Below, in pieces: positions 1 through 5,555 of a stretch of 6,359 bases of DNA; the first letter of the stretch is position 1, and each line of letters starts with the position of its first letter. The translations under genes were made by a program, and so were the position numbers. The notes beneath the pieces were generated by a model. It was given only the letters and a program-made list of their open reading frames with translations. It was not told where the DNA came from and did no database searches. Where the stretch lies: positions 1-6,359 of the forward strand of contig WTHL01000236.1 in the NCBI GenBank assembly GCA_011523155.1, in the 5' to 3' direction. This DNA comes from Synechococcus sp. PL34863bin_39 (GTDB taxonomy: Bacteria > Cyanobacteriota > Cyanobacteriia > PCC-6307 > Cyanobiaceae).

Positions 1-63
1 CAGTTCGATCGCGGCCAGTTCGTCACTCCAGTCTTCGGGATCTGTCGGCGCTTCGCTGGGAAC
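1..63 (-). pseudogene. In-frame continuation of the 64-465 gene beyond its stop codon
   Basis: Read on the reverse strand directly after the TGA at 66-64, in the same frame, these bases give VPSEAPTDPEDWSDELAAIEL with no stop before the window edge. The DPEDWSDELAAIEL part matches what I recall of the second conserved region in longer relatives. The stretch contains no ATG, GTG or TTG, so it is not the start of a separate gene. The simplest reading is that the upstream gene carries a nonsense substitution, or a base-call error, at 64-66. The rest of the gene lies outside the window. Confidence 0.6.
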
Positions 64-465
64 TCAGCGTTCTGGCCGTTCAACCGGTGTAGGCGGCTCA
101 GTCAATTCACCTGCAGGTTGCGCGACCTGTTGAGGGCCCTGATCTGTCGAACGCTCAGGGTCTGCGGTGCTCTGGGGTGATGGAGCCTCGCTGCTTGTCT
201 CTGGTTGGCGTCGTCGGATCGGCTCCGTTCGCGCGTCCCTGGTGACCGCCTCAGTGGTTGTCGCTGATCGCACTGCGGAGGGCTGTTGCGATGGCCTGGT
301 TGGATCGAGTCGTTGCTTGAGGCGTTGCAAGGCACGATCTTCCGCTGTTTCGGACGTCTCTCCTTCACCCAGGGCGCTGCCCAGCACCATCGATCCCTCG
401 TACGCCGTCACGAGCACCACACAACGCGACGCATCGATGTGGCAAAGCTGGGCCTGGGTGTTCAT
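64..465 (-). CDS. Conserved cyanobacterial hypothetical protein, ending at an in-frame TGA
   Basis: The frame encodes 133 residues from ATG at 465-463 to TGA at 66-64. Residues 1-52 look like a compact folded domain, with a CHIDASRCVVLVTAYEG segment followed by GSALGEGETSETAEDRALQRL. Residues about 53-133 are a low-complexity linker rich in Pro, Thr, Ser, Glu and Gln, probably disordered. I recognise the N-terminus as a family of unknown function found in marine Synechococcus and Prochlorococcus, whose members I recall as longer, with a second conserved region after the linker. Here the frame stops just before that region, so this product is probably truncated (see 1-63). There is no clear Shine-Dalgarno before the ATG. 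The gene diverges from the TerC gene across only 38 bases. Function is unknown; that it is a real gene is fairly certain. Confidence 0.72.
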   Translation of the reverse strand: MNTQAQLCHIDASRCVVLVTAYEGSMVLGSALGEGETSETAEDRALQRLKQRLDPTRPSQQPSAVRSATTTEAVTRDARTEPIRRRQPETSSEAPSPQSTADPERSTDQGPQQVAQPAGELTEPPTPVERPER

Positions 466-503
466 TTCGCTGCTGGGCGCTGCCCATTTCTAGGCTGCAG
501 TAC

Positions 504-1235
504 ATGGATTCAGCCGCTCTTCCCTCCCTCACCCCCTTGCTCGATGGAGTCGATCAATGGGTGGAGCTTCTTCCGCTTCTGCCTGTATTGGTGTCGCTGG
601 AGTTGATACTTTCTGCCGATAACGCCATCGCACTGGCCGCCATCGCCCGCCAGCAGAACCATCCAGGGCGTGAGCGTCAGGCCTTGAATCTCGGGATCGC
701 CATGGCCTTCGGTCTTCGGATCGCGCTGATTCTGATGGCCCAATGGGTGCTCGCGTTCAGGCCGATTCAGTTGTTTGCTGGCCTCTACCTGATCTGGATC
801 TTCGTAGGGCACTTACGCCAGAAGTCGAGTGATGGCAGCGATGCTGCGGACGGTGATGCTGAGGGTGCCGGGTCTGTCTCCCGGGGAGTCATGCGGACGG
901 TATTGACGCTTGCCTTCACGGATCTCGCCTTCTCCATTGACAGCGTCGCTGCTGCCGTGGCTATCAGTGATCAGCTCATTCTTGTGATCACGGGTGCTCT
1001 CATCGGTGTCGTTGCGCTGCGTTTCACCTCAGGACTGTTCATCCGTTGGCTGGAGGTGTTTTCACGTCTCGAGACAGCCGGTTTCCTTGCCGTGGCCTAT
1101 GTCGGTGTCAAACTTCTCGTCACCTTGATCTGGCCATCGATTCTGGTTCCGGAATGGTTCACCCTGGCGACTGTTGTCACCCTGTTCGTCTGGGGCTTCT
1201 CCGAGCGTTCCCTCCCTCTTGCTGAGGAGTCCTGA
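504..1235 (+). CDS. TerC-family integral membrane protein (probable metal-ion exporter)
   Basis: This 243-residue inner-membrane protein has the TerC-family pattern of two acidic helix motifs. ELILSADNAIAL lies at residues 33-44 (D39, N40) and TDLAFSIDSVAAA at 139-151 (D140, D146). About seven hydrophobic segments can be read, near 22-46, 62-83, 86-104, 129-154, 157-182, 192-215 and 218-232. A hydrophilic loop rich in Asp, Gly and Ser at 106-127 joins the two halves. Bacterial TerC relatives such as Alx and YkoY-type proteins are linked to manganese export, so a Mn2+ or similar efflux role is inferred; specificity is not visible here. It is the first gene of an apparent operon with the 1238 and 1588 genes. 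Only 38 bases separate its ATG from the divergent gene, so its promoter must overlap that gene. No yybP-ykoY-like leader fits there. Confidence 0.93.
   Translation: MDSAALPSLTPLLDGVDQWVELLPLLPVLVSLELILSADNAIALAAIARQQNHPGRERQALNLGIAMAFGLRIALILMAQWVLAFRPIQLFAGLYLIWIFVGHLRQKSSDGSDAADGDAEGAGSVSRGVMRTVLTLAFTDLAFSIDSVAAAVAISDQLILVITGALIGVVALRFTSGLFIRWLEVFSRLETAGFLAVAYVGVKLLVTLIWPSILVPEWFTLATVVTLFVWGFSERSLPLAEES
1224..1229 (+). promoter_or_regulatory. Ribosome binding site for the DUF6464-type gene
   Basis: GAGGAG lies eight bases before GTG at 1238, inside the last codons of the TerC gene. It supports GTG as the start and translation from a shared mRNA. Confidence 0.6.
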
Positions 1236-1237
1236 GC

Positions 1238-1591
1238 GTGCTGGTTGAACTGCGTCAATCCGGGAGTGAGCGTCTTCTCGATCGCGTCGAGCTTGAGGAT
1301 TCACCCCATCCTGGTCGTTGGTTTGAGCATCGCTCGCACAGTTACCTCGTGATTCAGCGGCGTCATCGCTATGCCTTGCAATCCGGCCGCTATCAGCTCA
1401 GATCCGTTGTTCTTCTTGTCAAAGAGCAGAAACAGCCAGCCGATGCTCGGCCCCATCGTCATGGTTGGGTGATTGGTGACCCAAGCTGCCGGTTCAACGC
1501 GCTCAGTCCTTTGCTCCGTTGTGCTGTTCTCCCCGATGGTCCCTGTGACCGATGCAGTCACCATGAGCCCCGCTCCGGGACTGCTGCATGA
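1238..1591 (+). CDS. DUF6464-type four-cysteine protein
   Basis: This is a 117-residue soluble protein of unknown function. The C-terminal half carries GDPSCRFNALSPLLRCAV followed by PDGPCDRCSHHE, a signature I recognise from the cyanobacterial DUF6464 family. C84, C95, C103 and C106, perhaps with H108 and H109, are spaced like ligands for a structural zinc or iron-sulfur site; metal binding is inferred. The N-terminal half (residues 1-66) is Arg-rich, with a WFEHRSHSYLVIQRRHRY segment that looks like beta strands. Translation starts at GTG two bases after the TerC stop, behind a GAGGAG ribosome site, and the stop overlaps the next start (ATGA). It is therefore very likely cotranscribed with both neighbours. 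The link to TerC hints at a metal-related or envelope role, but this is guesswork. Confidence 0.85.
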   Translation: MLVELRQSGSERLLDRVELEDSPHPGRWFEHRSHSYLVIQRRHRYALQSGRYQLRSVVLLVKEQKQPADARPHRHGWVIGDPSCRFNALSPLLRCAVLPDGPCDRCSHHEPRSGTAA

Positions 1592-2085
1592 CCACCAGCG
1601 CGTCGACGTCGTGGCTGCGTTGCCACAAGGTGGATGGCCATGGTGTGGCCTCAGGCGTGGCCAACCGTGATCCAAGCCGACCCCCCTCGCCCTATCCCGA
1701 GGGGAGCATTGCCATGCAGATGCCCCATTTCGCCGCGAGGGGACTTGATCTGACCGGGTTCTGGCCAGGAACGATCAATCTGTCCTTTGCACCTTGTTCA
1801 ATCCGCCTCAGCAATCCCGATGTCAGCTTTGCTGATCTTCGCTGGACCGACCGTCACCCCCCTGAGACGTTCTCCTTCTGGTCGGTTCAACTGCGCGATC
1901 CTCTCCGCCACTGGATTCACCCGGCTCTGATCTATTACCCCCATCCGGAGACCAAGGTCCGGCATCACCAGTCGAATGTCGTGCTCGAGGTTCTTGCGCC
2001 CTGGATCGGCGATCTGCAGCCTCAGGCCTCACTGCAGATCGGTGTCGATCCCAACAGGATCGTGCTGCATCCTTCCTCCCCTTGA
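1588..2085 (+). CDS. Hypothetical protein resembling the DUF120 (archaeal riboflavin kinase) fold
   Basis: This 165-residue protein starts at an ATG overlapping the previous stop as ATGA, which suggests translational coupling. I recognise it as a conserved but unnamed cyanobacterial protein. Its motif order matches what I recall of archaeal CTP-dependent riboflavin kinases (DUF120): a glycine-containing start (DGHGVASG, residues 16-23), PGTINLSF (60-67), a middle insert with HPPETFSFW (90-98), then a P..ETK..HH segment (118-127) and LEVLAP (133-138). The TxN of PGTIN (T62, N64), which binds Mg and substrate in the archaeal enzyme, is kept. The GxGEG-type nucleotide loop is not clear here (GVANRD). 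A cradle-loop fold is therefore plausible, while riboflavin kinase activity is doubtful. An internal ATG at 1714 would remove the conserved N-terminus and is less likely. Confidence 0.82.
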   Translation: MTTSASTSWLRCHKVDGHGVASGVANRDPSRPPSPYPEGSIAMQMPHFAARGLDLTGFWPGTINLSFAPCSIRLSNPDVSFADLRWTDRHPPETFSFWSVQLRDPLRHWIHPALIYYPHPETKVRHHQSNVVLEVLAPWIGDLQPQASLQIGVDPNRIVLHPSSP

Positions 2086-2089
2086 CCGC

Positions 2090-2103
2090 GAGTCTGCAGG
2101 CTC
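2090..2103. repeat. Short palindrome between convergent genes
   Basis: GAGTCTGCAGGCTC is a 14-base palindrome with one mismatched pair, in the 35-base gap between the convergent 1588 and ADH genes. It could fold in either transcript. No T-run follows on either strand, so a bidirectional terminator role is only a guess. Confidence 0.25.
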
Positions 2104-2120
2104 AAGGGCAGGACCCCGAC

Positions 2121-3305
2121 CTAGAGCCTTCGCTCCACCAGATGCCTGATTTCAGCTGCGGTCAGGTCGATCGGGTTGTTGCGGTTGAGGGCCGCGTTGA
2201 CGATGCGATCGAGATCTGATCGTTCGACCCCGTAGTGCCCGAGACGGGGGATCGCCAAGATCTCGACCCAGGATTCAAGGGTGGTGCTGAGATGTTCGAC
2301 CGCATCGGCATCATCCTTGAGCGCTTGCCCCTCAGGCATGAGACGACCCACACGGGCCATGCGTCGGATGGCGGGATGGTCGGGGGCGCGTTGCTGCAGC
2401 GCCAACCAGTTCTGGCGTTGTGCCGACGCCATCAATGTGCCGCAGACAACCCCATGTGGAATCGGAAACCAGCCACCGATCGGTCCAGCCAGGCCATGCA
2501 CGATTCCAAGCCCGGCATTGGCCAGGCCGACGCCTGAGCAGAGGGCCGCATAGGCCATGGCAAGACGCACCTCCGGATCATTCGCTCCCTCGCCACAGGC
2601 TGCGAGCAGGTTGGGCACCAGATGCTCCAGACCACTCCAGACCACAGCATCTGTCAGGGGAGAGGCCTGGGGGGAAAGAAATGGTTCAAGCAGTTGCGTG
2701 AAGGCGTCCATGCCACAGGCCGCCGTGATCGCTGCGTTTGTTCCGGTCAGCAGCGTGCTGTCCAGGATCACCGAATCGGGAACGAAGGTGTCATGCCGCA
2801 GTGACTTCTTGTATCCCTTGGCACCGATGTCACTGAGAACAGCATTCTTGGACACCTCTCCCCCGGTTCCCGATGTGGTGGGGACAGCGAGGTAGGGCAG
2901 ACAGATCCCACTGTGGGTCAGCCCCCTGCCCACCCCCTCCAGATGATCCAGCACGGAGTTGCCATGGGGGAGCATGGCGGCGGCGGCTTTGCCAAGGTCA
3001 ATTGTGCTGCCACCGCCAACGGCGATCACGGCATCAATCCCCTGGCCGAACCAGGTGTTGGTGAGCTGATCAACGAACCCTGGGCTGGGTTCACCCTGGC
3101 AGGAGACATGGTTGAGCTCGGCCCCTGCCGCCTTGATCAGCGCCTCAATCCGTTGAAGGTGCCCCGATCTCTGCAGCGACTGGGCACCTGTGATCAGCAG
3201 AACCGAGTGGGCTTTTTGATCCATCAACCAGGATTGAATCCGGCTCAGTGTTCCAGTGCCGCAATGAATGGCAGGAACACGGGCCATGGAGAACGAAAGG
3301 GTCAT
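2121..3305 (-). CDS. Iron-containing alcohol dehydrogenase (group III)
   Basis: This 394-residue cytosolic oxidoreductase should interconvert an alcohol and an aldehyde or ketone with NAD(P)H. An N-terminal Rossmann-like domain carries GGGSTIDLGKA at residues 97-107, and PTTSGTGGEVSKNAVL at 142-157 binds the cofactor. The C-terminal helical metal domain has CGMDAFTQLLEPF (197-209), GIVHGLAGP (267-275) and PIPHGVVCG (281-289), ending with an NPIDLTAAEI element near 376-385. By comparison with E. coli FucO, D200, H270 and H284 are metal ligands, while the fourth position holds Q204 instead of His. That variant also occurs in other members with the same NPIDL tail, so the enzyme need not be dead. 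Length is normal. It lies 24 bases after the ABM-domain gene and is probably cotranscribed with it. ATG at 3305 has only a weak CAGAG upstream; Met7 is an alternative start. The substrate is unknown. Confidence 0.93.
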   Translation of the reverse strand: MTLSFSMARVPAIHCGTGTLSRIQSWLMDQKAHSVLLITGAQSLQRSGHLQRIEALIKAAGAELNHVSCQGEPSPGFVDQLTNTWFGQGIDAVIAVGGGSTIDLGKAAAAMLPHGNSVLDHLEGVGRGLTHSGICLPYLAVPTTSGTGGEVSKNAVLSDIGAKGYKKSLRHDTFVPDSVILDSTLLTGTNAAITAACGMDAFTQLLEPFLSPQASPLTDAVVWSGLEHLVPNLLAACGEGANDPEVRLAMAYAALCSGVGLANAGLGIVHGLAGPIGGWFPIPHGVVCGTLMASAQRQNWLALQQRAPDHPAIRRMARVGRLMPEGQALKDDADAVEHLSTTLESWVEILAIPRLGHYGVERSDLDRIVNAALNRNNPIDLTAAEIRHLVERRL

Positions 3306-3329
3306 CGCTCTGAACCGTCCATCGTGCGA

Positions 3330-3623
3330 TCAAGGTGCAATGGACTGGTAAGGCACACCCTGTCGCGGTTCCGCCATCCAATCAGCGACGGTTTCGCGCC
3401 ATTTCAAGTAGTGGGCCGTTTCCTTGTGGGCCGCCGCCGATTCCTTGGACTCGTAGGCCTCATAGAGAAGAAATTTGCTCGGATCCGCAGCATCCTGAAG
3501 GACATCAAATCGACAATTTCCTGTTTCCATCACAGAGTGTTCGTGATTCACTCTGGATGCAGCTTTGAAATCATCAATATGCTCTGATTTCACATGAACA
3601 TGCACGCAGGTGACAAACATCAT
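3330..3623 (-). CDS. LsrG-like antibiotic biosynthesis monooxygenase (ABM) domain protein
   Basis: This 97-residue single-domain protein has the ferredoxin-like ABM fold. The pattern NHEHSV (26-31), ETGNCRFDVLQD (33-44), FLLYEAY (51-57), HKETAHY (66-72) and a closing PR (86-87) follows what I recall of E. coli LsrG, which isomerises phosphorylated autoinducer-2, and related YgiN-type quinol monooxygenases. Proteins of this size usually act as dimers without a bound cofactor. No lsrK, lsrF, lsrB or lsr transporter gene is visible, so AI-2 catabolism should not be assumed; oxidation or isomerisation of a small carbonyl or quinol is a safer reading. It is the first gene of an operon with the ADH. 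Two adjacent ATGs (3623 and 3620) open the frame with no strong ribosome site. The 5' half of the gene and its upstream region appear more AT-rich than the neighbours. Confidence 0.87.
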   Translation of the reverse strand: MMFVTCVHVHVKSEHIDDFKAASRVNHEHSVMETGNCRFDVLQDAADPSKFLLYEAYESKESAAAHKETAHYLKWRETVADWMAEPRQGVPYQSIAP

Positions 3624-3854
3624 CGAATTCTGGGTTGCTTTAAGAATCCTCTTTCTCTAGCACAAGCGAAGCTGGTGGCATCGTGAAAGCAGTCCTGTTC
3701 TCTCAACGCTGATTCATGCTTAATGCGTTCCAATGATTCAGGTTGGTTGAGGATTGGCTCTGACTGTTCCCATCTGGAGCGCCTGATCCTTGGAGGCTTG
3801 GGGTTCCGTTGGCGAAGCCCAATGACTTGAGGCCATGACGCGCTTCAGTGCAAA
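3624..3854. promoter_or_regulatory. Divergent intergenic region between the ABM and 81-residue protein genes
   Basis: These 231 bases must carry the promoter of the reverse ABM-ADH operon and probably that of the forward genes. Exact TGATTCA heptamers occur at 3710-3716 and 3734-3740, 24 bases apart. TTGGGGTT (3798-3805) and AAGCCCAA (3815-3822) form an 8-base inverted repeat with one mismatch. On the reverse strand a TTGTGC followed 17 bases later by TAAAGC is a poor promoter candidate for the ABM gene. No convincing promoter, GTA-N8-TAC NtcA site, or recognisable small RNA is visible. Confidence 0.35.
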
Positions 3855-4100
3855 ATGATGATGTCTGGTCTGCTTGTGCGCATGGTGTTGACGGAGAGCG
3901 AACGACTCCGAACCCGCCATCAACTCCTCGAGTTCCTGAAATTCAGAGTTCTGGCTGCGCAGCAGGATTTCTTTCTGGATGAATCCACTGCAGATCGCCG
4001 GGCTTGGTTGCGACGGGTTCATCCACACGCCCTGGCCTTGTCGGATCAGGACCTTGAGCAGGTCTGGGATCAGGCCTATCAGCTCTATGGCTGCCACTGA
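3855..4100 (+). CDS. Small conserved hypothetical protein
   Basis: From the first ATG the frame gives 81 residues. ATG at 3882 (Met10) gives 72 residues starting MVLTESERL, and may be the true start because the first nine residues look unlike a folded N-terminus. Neither start has a clear ribosome site. The protein is probably mostly helical: charged ERLRTRHQLLEFLKFRVLAA (residues 16-35), then an aromatic and acidic stretch with ADRRAWLRRVHPHAL (46-60) and LEQVWDQAYQLYG (67-79). There is no signal peptide, membrane segment or metal motif. I recall similar small proteins in marine picocyanobacteria but know no function. It lies 79 bases before the helicase and may share its transcript. Confidence 0.65.
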   Translation: MMMSGLLVRMVLTESERLRTRHQLLEFLKFRVLAAQQDFFLDESTADRRAWLRRVHPHALALSDQDLEQVWDQAYQLYGCH

Positions 4101-4124
4101 CTGATCCAGTTCTGTCAGGGGGCA
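4092..4124 (+). terminator. Possible hairpin at the end of the 81-residue protein gene
   Basis: TGCC-A-CTGAC (4092-4101) pairs with GTCAG-GG-GGCA (4114-4124), giving nine base pairs with a small internal bulge and a 12-base loop. It spans the stop codon at 4098-4100. No T-run follows, so it is at best a weak or factor-dependent terminator, or a processing hairpin between two cotranscribed genes. Confidence 0.25.
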
Positions 4125-4140
4125 ACGCCACCGTTCCACT

Positions 4141-4159
4141 GCGAATGCGGACAATTCGC
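4141..4159 (+). promoter_or_regulatory. Hairpin in the leader of the helicase gene
   Basis: GCGAAT (4141-4146) and ATTCGC (4154-4159) are perfect inverted arms around a 7-base GCGGACA loop, ending about 20 bases before the helicase start. If the mRNA begins upstream, this would be a stable 5'-leader stem-loop. DEAD-box RNA helicase genes in cyanobacteria can be controlled after transcription, so a regulatory role is possible but unproven. Confidence 0.28.
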
Positions 4160-4179
4160 GGGCACCACAGGCTTCTAGG

Positions 4180-5538
4180 GTGATGGGTCTTCGCCCGATG
4201 GTCATCGCCGCTTCCGCCCCTCCGTCTGCAGTTGCCAACCATGCATTTGACGACCTTGGGCTGAGTGCCCCACTCCTCAAAGCTCTGCAGGAGAAGGGCT
4301 ACGACACACCGTCGCCGATTCAGCAACAGGCGATTCCGGCAGTCCTGAGCGGCCGCGATCTGATGGCGGCGGCCCAGACCGGCACTGGTAAAACAGCGGG
4401 CTTCACCTTGCCGATGCTGGAGAAACTCAGCCATGGCGCCCGTCCCGGCAGCGGACAGATCAGGGCTCTGGTCCTCACGCCGACCCGTGAGCTCGCCGCA
4501 CAGGTTCTCGACAATGTCCGGGACTACAGCAAGCATCTGCGTCTGCGCAGCGATGTGGTCTTCGGCGGCGTCAAGATCAACCCGCAGATCCAGCGCTTGA
4601 AGCAAGGTGTTGACCTGCTGGTGGCCACGCCCGGTCGGCTTCTGGACCTCCATCAGCAGGGTGCACTCCGATTTGAGCGGGTTGAATTTCTTGTTCTTGA
4701 TGAAGCCGATCGCATGCTCGACATGGGGTTCATCCATGACATCCGTCGCGTCCTCGAGCGGTTGCCGGAACGACGCCAGACTCTGCTGTTCTCGGCCACA
4801 TTCAGCGCACCGATCCGCAAACTCGCCACCGGACTGCTGACAAACCCGCTGCAGATTCAGATCACACCACCGAATCAGACAGCCCGAACGGTTCAGCAGG
4901 TGGTTCATCCCTGCGACATGAAGCGCAAGCCAGAACTCCTGAGTCATCTGATCCGCCTCCACGACTGGCGACAGGTTCTGGTCTTCTCACGAACCAAACA
5001 CGGGGCCAATCGTGTCGCCGAAAAACTGAACAACGAAGGTCTGTCAGCGGCAGCGATTCACGGCAACAAAAGCCAGGGCGCCCGCACCCGCGCGCTCCAG
5101 GGTTTCAAGGATGGGTCCGTGCGCGTGCTCGTGGCCACAGACATTGCTGCACGGGGCATTGACATCCAGCAACTCCCCTATGTGGTCAACCTCGACCTGC
5201 CGAATGTGGCGGAGGATTATGTCCATCGCATCGGTCGCACCGGTCGGGCCGGTGAGTGCGGACACGCGATCTCTCTGGTTGCCGCCGAGGAAGCCTTGCT
5301 GCTGAAAGCGATTGAGCGCATCACCCGTGAATCCCTCGAGAAGCTGCCGGTTCCTGGATTTGAGCCCACGGTGCTTGATGCCCCCCCACTGGATCTCAGT
5401 GGCGGACGAGGACGACGCTCGCCCCGCGCTGGATCTCCATCTGGAGGGCGGCATCAACGTGGCCGTCGTGGTCCATCGGCTGGTTCTGGAACGCCTTCGG
5501 CGCGTCCCCGCCGTGTGGGCCGTTCCTCCCAGCGCTGA
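4180..5538 (+). CDS. DEAD-box ATP-dependent RNA helicase, RhlE-type
   Basis: This 452-residue cytosolic enzyme unwinds short RNA duplexes and remodels RNA-protein complexes using ATP. All core motifs are present: Q motif [14 protein letters not shown] (40-53) with upstream F23, motif I AQTGTGKT (65-72), Ia PTRELAAQ (101-108), GG (129-130), Ib TPGRLLD (150-156), II DEAD (174-177), III SAT (205-207), [19 protein letters not shown] (319-328) and [12 protein letters not shown] (349-358). A basic Arg/Gly/Ser-rich tail from about 407 to 452 probably binds RNA without sequence specificity. The compact core with a short RG-rich tail, and no CsdA/DeaD-type C-terminal domain, suggests the RhlE group. 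GTG at 4180, ATG at 4183 and ATG at 4198 are all possible starts; none has a good ribosome site, and the first 20 residues are poorly informative. A J-domain gene follows 17 bases after the stop, so the two are probably cotranscribed. Confidence 0.95.
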   Translation: MMGLRPMVIAASAPPSAVANHAFDDLGLSAPLLKALQEKGYDTPSPIQQQAIPAVLSGRDLMAAAQTGTGKTAGFTLPMLEKLSHGARPGSGQIRALVLTPTRELAAQVLDNVRDYSKHLRLRSDVVFGGVKINPQIQRLKQGVDLLVATPGRLLDLHQQGALRFERVEFLVLDEADRMLDMGFIHDIRRVLERLPERRQTLLFSATFSAPIRKLATGLLTNPLQIQITPPNQTARTVQQVVHPCDMKRKPELLSHLIRLHDWRQVLVFSRTKHGANRVAEKLNNEGLSAAAIHGNKSQGARTRALQGFKDGSVRVLVATDIAARGIDIQQLPYVVNLDLPNVAEDYVHRIGRTGRAGECGHAISLVAAEEALLLKAIERITRESLEKLPVPGFEPTVLDAPPLDLSGGRGRRSPRAGSPSGGRHQRGRRGPSAGSGTPSARPRRVGRSSQR

Positions 5539-5555
5539 GTGGATGGCGGCTCGTC

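Noticed and set aside
466..503. A yybP-ykoY manganese riboswitch before the TerC gene
   Set aside because: These riboswitches often precede TerC-family genes, but the 38-base gap is too short and the sequence shows no matching helices. One overlapping the reverse gene is not apparent either.
167..606. Two overlapping forward open frames before and into the TerC gene
   Set aside because: They lie antisense to the conserved reverse gene, and the second runs out of frame into TerC. Neither has a domain.
2086..2120. Bidirectional intrinsic terminator between the convergent genes
   Set aside because: The 14-base palindrome is short and no T-run follows on either strand, so I list it only as a repeat.
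2913..3587. Forward open frame (224 codons) antisense to the ADH and ABM genes
   Set aside because: Both reverse-strand genes have clear family motifs. The forward translation shows none and crosses their intergenic gap.
3738..4280. Reverse-strand open frame (180 codons) across the small hypothetical gene and helicase start
   Set aside because: It overlaps two forward genes and the spacer, has no family signature, and would have to start inside the helicase gene.
3943..4962. Long reverse-strand open frame (339 codons) opposite the helicase
   Set aside because: It lies antisense to a helicase with all DEAD-box motifs intact. Its own translation has no recognisable domain and an Arg/Gln/Cys-rich composition typical of a shadow frame in GC-rich DNA.
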